A stretch of DNA of 12,677 nt from a gamma proteobacterium symbiont of Lucinoma myriamae (GTDB taxonomy: Bacteria; Pseudomonadota; Gammaproteobacteria; GRL18). Made by a program: the position numbers and the translations under genes. The stretch is taken from the NCBI GenBank assembly GCA_025655635.1, contig JAHXIM010000555.1:1-12677 (forward strand), in the 5' to 3' direction. Under the pieces are notes generated by a model. It searched no databases, was not told the DNA's origin, and saw nothing but the letters and a program-made list of their open reading frames with translations. This document shows, piece by piece, positions 1 to 7,918 of this stretch; position 1 is the stretch's first letter, and each line of letters opens with the position of its first letter.

Positions 1-118
1 CAATTTGATCAGGAACAATTAAATTACAATTAATGTTGTACGATAATCTATCAATTCATGATGATTATCTTTTTTCAGGGTCGACTACTTAGCAATAAAA
101 TAAAGAAAAGAGGTTTTC

Positions 119-871
119 ATGGCAGGTCATAGTAAATGGGCAAATATCCAGCACCGTAAAAAAGGACAGGATGCTAAGCGAGGTAAATTATTTACTAAAT
201 TAATCCGTGAAATTACTGTGGCCGCCCGTTTAGGTGGTGGTGATGTGGATGCCAATCCACGTTTACGTGCTATTGTCGATAAATCCCTGCGCGCTAATAT
301 GACTCGTGATACTGTTGAACGTGCAATTAAACGTGGTGCAGGTGATAATGATGGCGACAATTTTGATGAAATTCGCTATGAAGGCTATGGCCCGGGTGGT
401 GTTGCTGTCATGGTTGACTGCCTGACTGATAATCGTAATCGTACCGTTGCTGAAGTGCGTCATGCATTCACTAAGTCAGGTGGTAATCTGGGGACTGATG
501 GTTCTGTTTCTTATTTATTCAGCAAAATTGGTATTTTGAGCTATCCTGCAGGCAGTGACGAAGATGCCATTATGGAAGCCGCATTAGAATCTGGTGCTGA
601 AGATGTTGAAACTAATGATGACGGTTCCATTGATGTGACTACTACTGCTGATGATTTTATGGATGTGAAAGATGCTATGGTGACGGCAGGCTTTGATCCG
701 GAAATGGCAGAAGTCACTATGAAAGCCTCAACCAGTGTTGATTTAGGTGTTGATGATGCCCAGAAAGTGATGCGTCTGGTTGATATGTTAGAAGATCTGG
801 ACGATGTACAGAATGTTTATTCTAACTCTGAATTTTCAGATGAAGTAATGGAACAATTAGCACAAGAATAA
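119..871 (+). CDS. yebC: YebC/PmpR-family protein (TACO1 family)
   Basis: The product is a 250-residue cytoplasmic protein of the YebC family, close to the roughly 246 residues of E. coli YebC. The family signature is at the N-terminus (MAGHSKWANIQHRKK), followed by the KLFTKLIREI segment and, near residue 90, the YEGYGPGG motif and the LTDNRNRT segment. The acidic C-terminal half matches the family's domains II and III. Relatives are described as DNA-binding regulators (PmpR) or as ribosome-associated factors that relieve stalling (TACO1, YebC2). Which role applies here cannot be read from the sequence. The start is secure: GAGG at 110-113 sits 5 bases before the ATG, and the family N-terminus begins at this Met. 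It lies 64 bp upstream of ruvC, the usual yebC-ruvC order in gammaproteobacteria. Confidence 0.97.
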   Translation: MAGHSKWANIQHRKKGQDAKRGKLFTKLIREITVAARLGGGDVDANPRLRAIVDKSLRANMTRDTVERAIKRGAGDNDGDNFDEIRYEGYGPGGVAVMVDCLTDNRNRTVAEVRHAFTKSGGNLGTDGSVSYLFSKIGILSYPAGSDEDAIMEAALESGAEDVETNDDGSIDVTTTADDFMDVKDAMVTAGFDPEMAEVTMKASTSVDLGVDDAQKVMRLVDMLEDLDDVQNVYSNSEFSDEVMEQLAQE

Positions 872-935
872 TCGCTTAACGGCACAAGCTTAACTTTTTA
901 GTAAAGCCTGTTTTCCTTAAGAAAGTTTTGCTAGT

Positions 936-1571
936 ATGAGGCTCAACAGGTACTTTTTAAGTCACACAAAAAATATCAAGGACGCACTCATTAGTTTAAG
1001 CACTGTCAGCAGTACAATCATACTGGGTATTGATCCCGGTTCTTTAAAAACAGGCTATGGTCTCATAGAATCCTCAGGGAATCGTCTTCGCTTTTTGGAA
1101 TGCGGTACTATCAAAACCGGCGGTGGTCCACTGCCACCCAGACTTAAAATAATCTTTAATGATATCCGCAAAGTGGTGCAGCATTGGTCTCCGGATGAAA
1201 TGGCTATAGAAAATGTTTTTCTGGCACGTAACCCCGATTCAGCGTTAAAATTAGGTCAGGCACGAGGTGCGGCAATCTGTGCTGTAATGGCGGAAGACAT
1301 TCCTGTTGCAGAATACACCGCAAATCAGGTTAAACAGGCGATAGTGGGTAAAGGCCATGCTGCCAAAACTCAGGTTCAGCATATGGTAAAGGTTCTGCTT
1401 AATTTAAGTGAAACACCCCAATCAGATGCTGCTGATGCTTTAGCAATTGCACTATGCCATGCCAATACCAATAAAACCATGACCGAGCTGAAAAGTAAGG
1501 CCAGTGAAAGATATCCTGCTGAAGTGCTGGGTGCTATTCGCGGCAGAAGAAAGAAACGCTTTACCCTATAA
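936..1571 (+). CDS. ruvC: Crossover junction endodeoxyribonuclease RuvC
   Basis: RuvC is the dimeric, metal-dependent resolvase that cuts Holliday junctions after RuvAB branch migration. The RNase H-like core is complete. Counting from this ATG, the four catalytic acids are D33 (in ILGIDPGS), E92 (in MAIENVF), and D164 and D167 (in SDAADALAIA), equivalent to E. coli D7, E66, D138 and D141. The start is uncertain. Family members normally begin one to three residues before IILGIDPG, but here the only ATG adds 27 residues, and no in-frame ATG, GTG or TTG lies between it and the motif. An AAGGAC at 978-983 sits 6 bases before an in-frame ATT (990), which could be a rare start giving 193 residues. 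The basic C-terminal tail (RGRRKKR) also goes beyond the usual end. The gene is followed by ruvA and ruvB after a 116-bp gap. Confidence 0.95.
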   Translation: MRLNRYFLSHTKNIKDALISLSTVSSTIILGIDPGSLKTGYGLIESSGNRLRFLECGTIKTGGGPLPPRLKIIFNDIRKVVQHWSPDEMAIENVFLARNPDSALKLGQARGAAICAVMAEDIPVAEYTANQVKQAIVGKGHAAKTQVQHMVKVLLNLSETPQSDAADALAIALCHANTNKTMTELKSKASERYPAEVLGAIRGRRKKRFTL

Positions 1572-1581
1572 ATTAAAAAAA

Positions 1582-1663
1582 TGTAACTATCCAGAGTGTA
1601 TTTCTAAATAATACTTGTTAAGCCTATGGTTACTTATTGTTAACAATACGTTGAGTAGTTACA
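1582..1663. repeat. Inverted repeat and 14-bp palindrome upstream of ruvA
   Basis: In the ruvC-ruvA gap, TGTAACTA (1582-1589) is exactly inverted as TAGTTACA (1656-1663). Between them lies a perfect 14-bp palindrome, TATTGTTAACAATA (1635-1648). The palindrome has the symmetry of an operator for a dimeric regulator, but I recognise no specific factor. No LexA-type CTG-N10-CAG box is visible here, although ruvAB is SOS-controlled in E. coli. No T-run follows the second arm, so this is not a plus-strand terminator. In AT-rich DNA part of this could be chance. Confidence 0.4.
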
Positions 1664-1687
1664 AAAAAATTACAATCAGGACTGTGA

Positions 1688-2305
1688 ATGATAGGACGAT
1701 TATCAGGTACTCTTATACAAAAACAACCACCCGTATTGATGATTGATGTACATGGTGTGGGTTATGAAGTACAGGCACCCATGAGTACCTTTTATCAATT
1801 ACCTGAACTGGAGCAACCCGTAGTTCTGCTGATTCATATGGTGGTTCGTGAAGATGCCCAATTGCTTTATGGATTTTATAGTGAATCTGAACGGCTATTA
1901 TTTAAAAGCCTGATTAAAGTCAATGGTGTGGGGCCTAAATTAGCACTGGCTATTTTATCAGGTATTAGTGCCAATAAATTTGTACAGGTGGTCAAAAATA
2001 ATGATGAAAGCGGCCTGGTTCGACTGCCGGGTATTGGCAAAAAAACAGCGCAAAGACTGATTGTTGAAATGAAGGATCGACTGAGTGATTGGCAGGGCGA
2101 TGGCACATTTGGACAAGATAAAGCATCGACTGGATCAGATAATTTAAGTACTGAACAGGATATAATAAAAGAAGCGACCAGTGCGCTTATTGCATTGGGC
2201 TATAAACCCGTTGAAGCCAGTAAAATGATTAGCAAGTTAGATAAAAAGCAGGATCAAAGCAGCGAATCCTTAATCAAACAAGCGTTGAAAAATACAGTTA
2301 GATAA
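1688..2305 (+). CDS. ruvA: Holliday junction branch migration protein RuvA
   Basis: RuvA is the tetrameric junction-binding platform that loads RuvB rings on opposite DNA arms. The 205 residues match the usual length (E. coli 203). Domain I, the OB fold, runs from the typical MIGRLSGTL start to about residue 64 and includes DVHGVGYEV and REDAQLLYGF. Domain II carries two helix-hairpin-helix motifs, NGVGPKLALAILS (about 79-91) and LPGIGKKTAQRLI (about 113-125). A polar linker (about 138-155) leads to the RuvB-contacting domain III (about 156-205, with ALIALGYKPVEASKMI). AGGA at 1678-1681 lies 6 bases before the ATG, which fixes the start. ruvB follows 31 bp downstream, so the two are probably cotranscribed. 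Confidence 0.97.
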   Translation: MIGRLSGTLIQKQPPVLMIDVHGVGYEVQAPMSTFYQLPELEQPVVLLIHMVVREDAQLLYGFYSESERLLFKSLIKVNGVGPKLALAILSGISANKFVQVVKNNDESGLVRLPGIGKKTAQRLIVEMKDRLSDWQGDGTFGQDKASTGSDNLSTEQDIIKEATSALIALGYKPVEASKMISKLDKKQDQSSESLIKQALKNTVR

Positions 2306-2336
2306 CACATGTTAGGCTTCTTATGAAAGACATTTT

Positions 2337-3362
2337 ATGTTAGAGAGTGAGCGCATTATTTCTGCGATAGAGACGCAAAATGAAGATCAGGTTGATCGGG
2401 CTATTCGCCCTAAAACACTCAAAGATTATGTGGGACAGCCTGCTGTCTGTGAGCAGATGGAAATTTTTATTCCAGCAGCTAAAAATCGTAAAGAAGCCCT
2501 GGATCATGTACTGATTTTTGGCCCTCCGGGACTGGGTAAAACCACTCTATCGCATATTATTGCTAATGAAATGGGGGTGAATCTTCGTCAGACATCTGGT
2601 CCTGTTTTGGAACGTCCTGGTGATCTTGCCGCCTTGTTGACCAATTTAGAAGAAGGGGATGTGCTGTTTATTGATGAAATTCATCGCCTAAGTGCTATTG
2701 TTGAGGAAGTATTATATCCGGCGATGGAAGATAACCAGCTGGATATTATGATTGGCGAAGGGCCGGCAGCACGCTCGATTAAATTAGATTTACCGCCTTT
2801 TACTCTGATTGGTGCCACCACACGAGCGGGCTTATTAACATCACCACTGCGTGATCGTTTTGGCATTGTGCAGCGTCTCGAGTTTTATTCAGATGCCGAT
2901 CTCACTCATATTGTTTCTCGTTCAGCAAAAATTATGGGTGTTGAAATTGAGCCTCATGGTGCAAGTGAAGTGGCAAAACGTTCTCGTGGTACACCGCGTA
3001 TTGCCAATCGTTTATTAAGACGGGTAAGAGACTATGCAGAAATTAAAGCGAATGGTGTGGTTGATGCCGGCGTGGCTGACCGAGCCTTAAATATGCTTGA
3101 AGTGGATCATATGGGCTTTGATATGATGGATCGTAAATTACTCCTGAGTATTATCGAGAAGTTTAACGGTGGTCCGGTGGGTGTTGATAATCTTGCCGCA
3201 GCCATAAGTGAAGAAAAAGGGACAATTGAAGACGTCCTGGAACCCTTTTTAATTCAGCAGGGTTATATTATGCGTACCCCAAGAGGCCGGGTTGCCACCG
3301 ATTTAGCTTATCTACACTTTGGTTTAAATGATGGGCCAGTTAACGATTTAGAAAAAGAGTAG
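2337..3362 (+). CDS. ruvB: Holliday junction branch migration ATPase RuvB
   Basis: RuvB is the hexameric AAA+ motor that pulls DNA through the RuvA-bound junction using ATP. All key motifs are present: Walker A GPPGLGKTT (62-70, Lys68), Walker B VLFIDE (109-114), sensor 1 in GATTRAG (159-165), and the arginine finger R174 in SPLRDRFG. The small AAA+ lid (about 182-255, with RGTPRIANRLLRRVRD) is followed by the winged-helix DNA-binding domain ending in the typical QGYIMRTPRGRVAT and AYLHFG. Length (341) is close to E. coli RuvB (336). The upstream GAAAG (2323-2327) is a weak ribosome binding site, about 9 bases from the ATG. The stop lies 5 bp before ybgC. Confidence 0.98.
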   Translation: MLESERIISAIETQNEDQVDRAIRPKTLKDYVGQPAVCEQMEIFIPAAKNRKEALDHVLIFGPPGLGKTTLSHIIANEMGVNLRQTSGPVLERPGDLAALLTNLEEGDVLFIDEIHRLSAIVEEVLYPAMEDNQLDIMIGEGPAARSIKLDLPPFTLIGATTRAGLLTSPLRDRFGIVQRLEFYSDADLTHIVSRSAKIMGVEIEPHGASEVAKRSRGTPRIANRLLRRVRDYAEIKANGVVDAGVADRALNMLEVDHMGFDMMDRKLLLSIIEKFNGGPVGVDNLAAAISEEKGTIEDVLEPFLIQQGYIMRTPRGRVATDLAYLHFGLNDGPVNDLEKE

Positions 3363-3367
3363 TCATT

Positions 3368-3784
3368 TTGAATGAATTTATTTGGCCTGTCAGGGTCTAC
3401 TATGAAGATACGGATAGCGGCGGAGTGGTTTATCACTCTAATTATCTGAATTTTATGGAACGTGCCAGGACGGAATGGCTTAGATCGATGCATTTGGAAC
3501 AGGATGATATCGTTAATGAATACGGTATTCTTTTTGTCGTTCACTCGCTTTCTATTAATTATTTAAAACCTGCCTTGTTTAATGAAGCACTATTAGTCAA
3601 AACGACAATACAGAAATTAACCAAGGCCAGTATTGCTTTTGAACAACTTATTGTTAGAAAAAATGATGAAACTGATGAAGAACAAATATTAACAAAAGGT
3701 GTAGTAAAAATTGTCAGTCTGGGCGTGGAGCAAAAAAGACCTGTTCCTTTACCAGAGCCGATTTATACTCAGTTTTCTCATTAA
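3368..3784 (+). CDS. ybgC: Tol-Pal-associated acyl-CoA thioesterase YbgC
   Basis: This is a 138-residue single hotdog-fold thioesterase of the 4-hydroxybenzoyl-CoA thioesterase/YbgC family. These enzymes hydrolyse acyl-CoAs and are linked to phospholipid metabolism. The signature YEDTDSGGVVYHSNY spans residues 12-26, with the catalytic Asp at D16, followed by the conserved NFMERARTEWLRS helix. The start appears to be TTG (3368-3370): it gives an N-terminus (MNEFIWPVRVYYEDTD) that matches E. coli YbgC, and an AAAGAG (3353-3358) lies about 9 bases upstream, inside the end of ruvB. The nearby ATG at 3372 is out of frame. The gene sits directly before tolQ, its normal place as the first gene of the tol-pal cluster. 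Confidence 0.95.
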   Translation: MNEFIWPVRVYYEDTDSGGVVYHSNYLNFMERARTEWLRSMHLEQDDIVNEYGILFVVHSLSINYLKPALFNEALLVKTTIQKLTKASIAFEQLIVRKNDETDEEQILTKGVVKIVSLGVEQKRPVPLPEPIYTQFSH

Positions 3785-3821
3785 TTAACTTATTGTCACG
3801 ATAGCGAATGGAACAGCACTA

Positions 3822-4493
3822 ATGCATACCGATATGTCAATTCTTTCTTTAATTACTAATGCCAGTTTTATGGTGCAAATGGTGATGCTGGGACTTTTAT
3901 TAGTCTCTGTTATCGCCTGGACCATGATTATTCAAAAATGGATGGTACTAAAAAAAGCGAAAGAAGAAGCCAATTTATTTGAACGTCGCTTTTGGGCGGG
4001 AGCTGACCTGGTTGATTTGTATAAAGCACTGGCACAGCGAAAAGATGCTCAGGGTATGGCGAGTATTTTTGAAGCAGGATTTCGTGAATATGCTAAATTA
4101 CATAAACAACCGGGCATGGTGAGTGGGGCCGTTCTTGAAGGCGCACAACGTGCTATGCGGGTGACGTTGAACCGTGAAGTGGATAGAGTTGAATCCGGTT
4201 TACCATTTCTGGCAACAGTGGGTTCAACCAGCCCTTATGTGGGCTTGTTCGGCACCGTATGGGGTATTATGAATTCATTCCGGGCATTAGGACAGGTTCA
4301 ACAGGCAACTATGTCCATGGTCGCTCCCGGTATTGCTGAAGCCCTTATTGCTACGGCAATGGGCTTGTTTGCAGCCATTCCAGCTGTGATTGCCTATAAT
4401 CGTTTTTCCTATAATGTTGAACGTCTGGAAGGACGCTATGATGGTTTTATGGAAGAGTTTTCTAATTTATTGAATCGTCAGGTGCGCAGCTAA
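3822..4493 (+). CDS. tolQ: Tol-Pal system inner-membrane proton-channel protein TolQ
   Basis: TolQ (MotA/TolQ/ExbB family) forms the pentameric stator that, with TolR, converts the proton-motive force into motion of TolA. The 223 residues contain three membrane segments: about 16-37, about 128-153 and about 168-191. The conserved blocks SPYVGLFGTVWGIM (137-150) and APGIAEALIATAMGLFAAIPAV (from 168) are present. T145 and T178, which line the channel in E. coli TolQ, fall at the same numbers here. The long cytoplasmic loop between TM1 and TM2 is typical. The ATG at 3822 gives MHTDM, like the E. coli MTDM start; an ATG at 3834 is an alternative. The TAA stop overlaps the tolR ATG by one base, implying translational coupling. 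Confidence 0.97.
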   Translation: MHTDMSILSLITNASFMVQMVMLGLLLVSVIAWTMIIQKWMVLKKAKEEANLFERRFWAGADLVDLYKALAQRKDAQGMASIFEAGFREYAKLHKQPGMVSGAVLEGAQRAMRVTLNREVDRVESGLPFLATVGSTSPYVGLFGTVWGIMNSFRALGQVQQATMSMVAPGIAEALIATAMGLFAAIPAVIAYNRFSYNVERLEGRYDGFMEEFSNLLNRQVRS

Positions 4494-4927
4494 TGGCGAG
4501 AAAACGCCGCAAGCCGATGGCAGAAATCAATGTAGTACCCTATATTGATGTCATGATGGTACTGCTGGTGATTTTTATGATATCAACACCATTATTAACT
4601 CAGGGTGTTAAAGTTGATTTACCACAGGCTGAAGAAACAGAATATTTAGATCCTAAACCGTCAGAAACGGTGATAGTTAAAGTGGATGTCGAGGGGAGAT
4701 TTTATCTTACTATAGGTACAGGAAAAGAAAATTCAGTTACTCGTGAAGAATTAGTTGAGCAAATAAAAAATAAGCTGTTGGATAAACCAAAACTTTCTGT
4801 ATTGGTTGCGGGTGATAAGGAAGTCCGCTATATCTTTATTATGGATGCGCTGGCATTACTCAGTAAAGCGGGCATCCCCAATGTCGGGCTAATGACTAAA
4901 TCATTAGATGACACTGTACCTCAATGA
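4493..4927 (+). CDS. tolR: Tol-Pal system protein TolR
   Basis: TolR (ExbD/TolR family) is a bitopic inner-membrane protein whose transmembrane helix sits inside the TolQ pentamer and whose periplasmic domain dimerises and contacts the cell wall. It has 144 residues: a short basic cytoplasmic tail (MARKRRKPMAEINVVP), one transmembrane helix (about 17-36) carrying the protonatable D19 (equivalent to E. coli D23), and a periplasmic domain with the family segments LTQGVKVDLPQA and VLVAGDKEVRYIFIMDAL. The start codon overlaps the tolQ stop by one base. No features argue against normal function. Confidence 0.96.
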   Translation: MARKRRKPMAEINVVPYIDVMMVLLVIFMISTPLLTQGVKVDLPQAEETEYLDPKPSETVIVKVDVEGRFYLTIGTGKENSVTREELVEQIKNKLLDKPKLSVLVAGDKEVRYIFIMDALALLSKAGIPNVGLMTKSLDDTVPQ

Positions 4928-4966
4928 ACACAGATATTAAGAATAACAACACAATGGTTTTTTTAA

Positions 4967-5881
4967 ATGCTTGACTGGATAAAAGACAATAGCACCGCTT
5001 TTGCCATTGCAGTTGTTTTTCATGTGCTGTTCCTGGTGGCCTTACTAGTTAATTGGCAAATGGATAAACCGGATAAGATTATTCTGGAACAGGGTGATAT
5101 AATTCAGGTTTCTGCCGTTGATGCTAATTCATACGATGCTGAAGTAAAAAAAATTGAACAACAAAAAAATGCGGAGCAACGAAAAAAAGCACAGGCAAAA
5201 CGCAAAGCGCAGGAATTAGCAAAAAAGAAAAAACAGGAAGAAATCCGTAAAAAGAAAGAAAAACAACGTAAAGCCGATGAGCTTAAACGCAAAAAAGCCG
5301 CAGATGTAAAAAAGAAAAAGGAAGCTCTAAAAAAAGCCGAGCAGGAAAAAAAACGTAAAAAAGAAGCTGAGAAGAAAAAAATAGCTGAAGAAAAGTTAAA
5401 AAAAGAAAAGCTTAAAAAAGAACAATTAAAGAAAGAGCAGTTAAAGAAGGCGGAACAGGAAAAACGTCGTCTGGAAAAACAAAAGAAGCAGCAGCAAGCC
5501 GAACAAAAACGCAAAGCAGAAGCTGATAAAAAACGTCAGGCTGAATTAAAGCGTAAAGAACAACGAGATAGAGCTGAGCGGGAGCGACGCAGTAAAGGTA
5601 TTATTAATCGTCATGTCGTGTTGATAGTACAAAAAATCGAGCGTAACTGGCGCCAGCCTCTGGACGTGCCTTCCGGATTAGAATGTAAAATTGAGATCAT
5701 TTTATTACCCAGTGGTAATGTGGTATCAGTTAAAATTGTCGAAAGCAGCGGTAATCAAGCCTTTGACCGTTCAGTAGAAACTGCGGTTAGAAAGGCATCA
5801 CCATTGCCTGTACCAACGGATAGTGTTATTTTTAAAGAGTTTGAAGTGATGAGATTACGATTTGAGCCAGGAAGCAATTAA
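4967..5881 (+). CDS. tolA: Tol-Pal system protein TolA
   Basis: TolA links the TolQR motor to TolB/Pal at the outer membrane. Domain I is one membrane helix (about 10-30) with His19 at the place of the TolA SHLS motif. Domain II (about 60-205) is almost entirely Lys, Glu, Ala, Gln and Arg and forms a long periplasm-spanning helix. Domain III (about 211-304, from GIINRHVVLIVQKIERNW to the C-terminus) is the TonB-like domain that binds TolB. Domain III has a single Cys (C240), so the disulfide of E. coli TolA cannot form within it. The gene carries two A8 runs (5146-5153 and 5346-5353) without a frame break. The ribosome binding site is weak (no GGAG before 4967), so translation may depend on tolR upstream. 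tolB follows with no gap. Confidence 0.96.
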   Translation: MLDWIKDNSTAFAIAVVFHVLFLVALLVNWQMDKPDKIILEQGDIIQVSAVDANSYDAEVKKIEQQKNAEQRKKAQAKRKAQELAKKKKQEEIRKKKEKQRKADELKRKKAADVKKKKEALKKAEQEKKRKKEAEKKKIAEEKLKKEKLKKEQLKKEQLKKAEQEKRRLEKQKKQQQAEQKRKAEADKKRQAELKRKEQRDRAERERRSKGIINRHVVLIVQKIERNWRQPLDVPSGLECKIEIILLPSGNVVSVKIVESSGNQAFDRSVETAVRKASPLPVPTDSVIFKEFEVMRLRFEPGSN

Positions 5882-7234
5882 ATGCAATACACAAAATTAA
5901 CGATACGGGTAGCACCGTTTTTATTATTCTTTTTCAGTTTACTCTTTGTGATCAATTCTGTTTTTGTTAATCAGGCACATGCTGTGCTTGAAGTTGAAAT
6001 CAAGGGTGGTTTTCAAAGTGCTGATCCGATAGCGATAGTGCCATTCTCATGGTCTCAATCTGGTAAAGCACCAGTTGATATTGCCAGTATAATTAGTCGT
6101 GATCTGGCTCGCAGCGGTGTTTTTTCTCCTTTAAGTCTTAATCAATTGCCAGAACATCCTACAATGGAGGGCTCTATCAATTTTCCCCGTTGGAAAAATA
6201 CCAACGCAGAAAATCTGGTTATTGGTCAAGTGGCGGCAATTGGTCAAGGGCGCTTTGAAATAAAATTTAAAATGCTGGATATTTTTACTGGAAAAAGCAG
6301 CATTGAATACCGTTATGAAGTGGCACAAAAGCAACTACGGCGGGTAGCACATCAAATTAGTGACCAGATCTATCAGAAACTCACTCATACTAAAGGTGCA
6401 TTTGATACATTAATTGCCTATGTTGTCGTGAATAATGATGTTGATTCTAAAAAACGTATTTATACATTAGCTGTGGCTGACTCAGATGGTTATAGCGAAC
6501 AAATTATATTAAAATCAAAAAAACCAATTATGTCACCGATTTGGTCACCCAATGGTAAACGTCTGTCCTATGTCTCGTTTGAAAAAAACCGCTCTATTAT
6601 TTATATGCAGGAACTAAAGTCAGGTAAACGTAAAACTATTGCTCAATTTAAAGGTATTAATAGTGCTCCTGCCTGGTCACCTGATGGCAAGCGTCTCGCC
6701 ATGACATTATCAAAAGACGGCAATTCGGAAATTTATGTGATGCATATTGCCAGTGGCGTATTACAGCGAATTACCAACCATTATAGTATTGATACAGAGC
6801 CAGCCTGGGCACCTGACGGACGTTCTTTGGTGTTTACTTCTGATCGGGCAGGTAAACCGCAAATTTATCAAGTGGCTATTAACCAGCAAGGGCGTTCAGG
6901 TAATCCTAAGCGTTTAACTTATGACGGCAACTATAATGCCGGAGCCAGTTTTTCCCCTGATGGGAAATCACTGGTTTTAATTACCCGAGAGCAGGGACGT
7001 TTTCGTGTCGGGGTCTTGGAATTAGCAAGTCGACAACTACAAATATTAACTCGTTCACGTCTGGATGAGTCACCTTCTTTTGCTCCCAATGGAAAAATGG
7101 TTCTGTATGCCACAGAATTAAGTGGACGGGGTATACTAGAAGCAATTGCTGTCGATGGTAGTCACTCACCACAACGTCTACGTGTACTTAGCGGTGATGT
7201 GAGAGAACCCGCCTGGTCACCTTATCGTCGCTGA
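5882..7234 (+). CDS. tolB: Tol-Pal system periplasmic beta-propeller protein TolB
   Basis: TolB is a soluble periplasmic protein that alternates between Pal and TolA. The 450-residue precursor has a Sec signal peptide with a long hydrophobic core (about 11-29) and an AHA cleavage site after A34. The mature protein starts VLEVEIKGG, the region corresponding to the TolA-binding TolB box. The N-terminal domain contains PIAIVPFSW. The C-terminal beta-propeller shows successive blade motifs: SPIWSPNGKRLSY, APAWSPDGKRLAM, EPAWAPDGRSLVF, GASFSPDGKSLVL, SPSFAPNGKMVLY and EPAWSPYRR. The ATG directly follows the tolA stop, and the AGGA ribosome binding site (5869-5872) lies inside the end of tolA, so expression is coupled to tolA. 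Confidence 0.97.
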   Translation: MQYTKLTIRVAPFLLFFFSLLFVINSVFVNQAHAVLEVEIKGGFQSADPIAIVPFSWSQSGKAPVDIASIISRDLARSGVFSPLSLNQLPEHPTMEGSINFPRWKNTNAENLVIGQVAAIGQGRFEIKFKMLDIFTGKSSIEYRYEVAQKQLRRVAHQISDQIYQKLTHTKGAFDTLIAYVVVNNDVDSKKRIYTLAVADSDGYSEQIILKSKKPIMSPIWSPNGKRLSYVSFEKNRSIIYMQELKSGKRKTIAQFKGINSAPAWSPDGKRLAMTLSKDGNSEIYVMHIASGVLQRITNHYSIDTEPAWAPDGRSLVFTSDRAGKPQIYQVAINQQGRSGNPKRLTYDGNYNAGASFSPDGKSLVLITREQGRFRVGVLELASRQLQILTRSRLDESPSFAPNGKMVLYATELSGRGILEAIAVDGSHSPQRLRVLSGDVREPAWSPYRR

Positions 7235-7247
7235 AAAATAGGAGTTA

Positions 7248-7895
7248 ATGATGATGAACAGTGAATTTAAACAAACAGTATTTAATCAAATGGTCCTTAA
7301 ACAAATGAAAGTAAAAAAAATGATAGTAAAAAAATTACCCATCCTGCTGGTGACAGCATCTCTGACTTTTTTGAGTGCTTGTACCAGTATAAGTGACAAT
7401 AATACTGGTGATGCCGCAGTTGAAGATAGAACAGGTGATGGAGCTAGTGCTAATGGAGAAGGCTATGAAGGCCAAACCGGAGGCTATAATGATTCTGGTA
7501 TGGGAGATGGCTCAGCAGTTAATGGTCAGTCAACAGGCGATGATCCTTTAGCCGATCCAAATAGCCCATTATCTATCCGTACCATTTATTTTGAATATGA
7601 TAGTACGATGATAAATTCAGAAGGACAGTCAGCATTGAACGCCCATGCTGAATATCTGTCATTAAACCCCACTCAACAACTTATTGTAGAAGGTCATACT
7701 GATGAACGGGGTACCCGCGAATATAATTTATCATTAGGTGAGCGTCGAGGAAGAGCGGTTGTTGATTTTCTAACGGCTTCGGGTGTCTCTGGGCAACAAC
7801 TAGAAGTAAGAAGTTATGGTGAAGAAAATCCCGTTGCATTGGATCATAGCGAGTCTGCATGGCAGTTAAACCGTCGTGTTGAGCTATTGTATTAA
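7248..7895 (+). CDS. pal: Peptidoglycan-associated outer-membrane lipoprotein Pal
   Basis: Pal anchors the outer membrane to peptidoglycan and is positioned by the Tol machine at the division site. A lipoprotein signal ends in the lipobox LSAC, with the lipidated Cys at residue 45. A Gly/Asp/Asn-rich linker (about 50-105) leads to an OmpA-like domain (about 110-215), with YFEYDS, GHTDERGTREYNLSLGERR (149-167) holding the Asp and Arg that bind meso-diaminopimelate, and NRRVELLY at the end. The n-region before the hydrophobic core is unusually long. GGAG (7241-7244) can serve any of three consecutive ATGs (7248, 7251, 7254). A typical lipoprotein would start at M25 (MIVKKLPILL), but no ribosome binding site precedes it. 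The gap from tolB is 13 bp. Confidence 0.95.
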   Translation: MMMNSEFKQTVFNQMVLKQMKVKKMIVKKLPILLVTASLTFLSACTSISDNNTGDAAVEDRTGDGASANGEGYEGQTGGYNDSGMGDGSAVNGQSTGDDPLADPNSPLSIRTIYFEYDSTMINSEGQSALNAHAEYLSLNPTQQLIVEGHTDERGTREYNLSLGERRGRAVVDFLTASGVSGQQLEVRSYGEENPVALDHSESAWQLNRRVELLY

Positions 7896-7918
7896 CTGTT
7901 GTATTAGTGGTGTTGTTG

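Noticed and set aside
1..118. Promoter for yebC: GATAAT at 42-47 and TTGTAC at 36-41
   Set aside because: No partner hexamer lies at 16-18 bases for either, and the region is too AT-rich to support a call.
5104..5514. Minus-strand ORF of 136 codons, Phe/Ser/Cys-rich
   Set aside because: It is the complement of the Lys/Glu-rich helical domain of tolA; AAA/GAA codons read backwards give TTT/TTC. No ribosome binding site or family resemblance.
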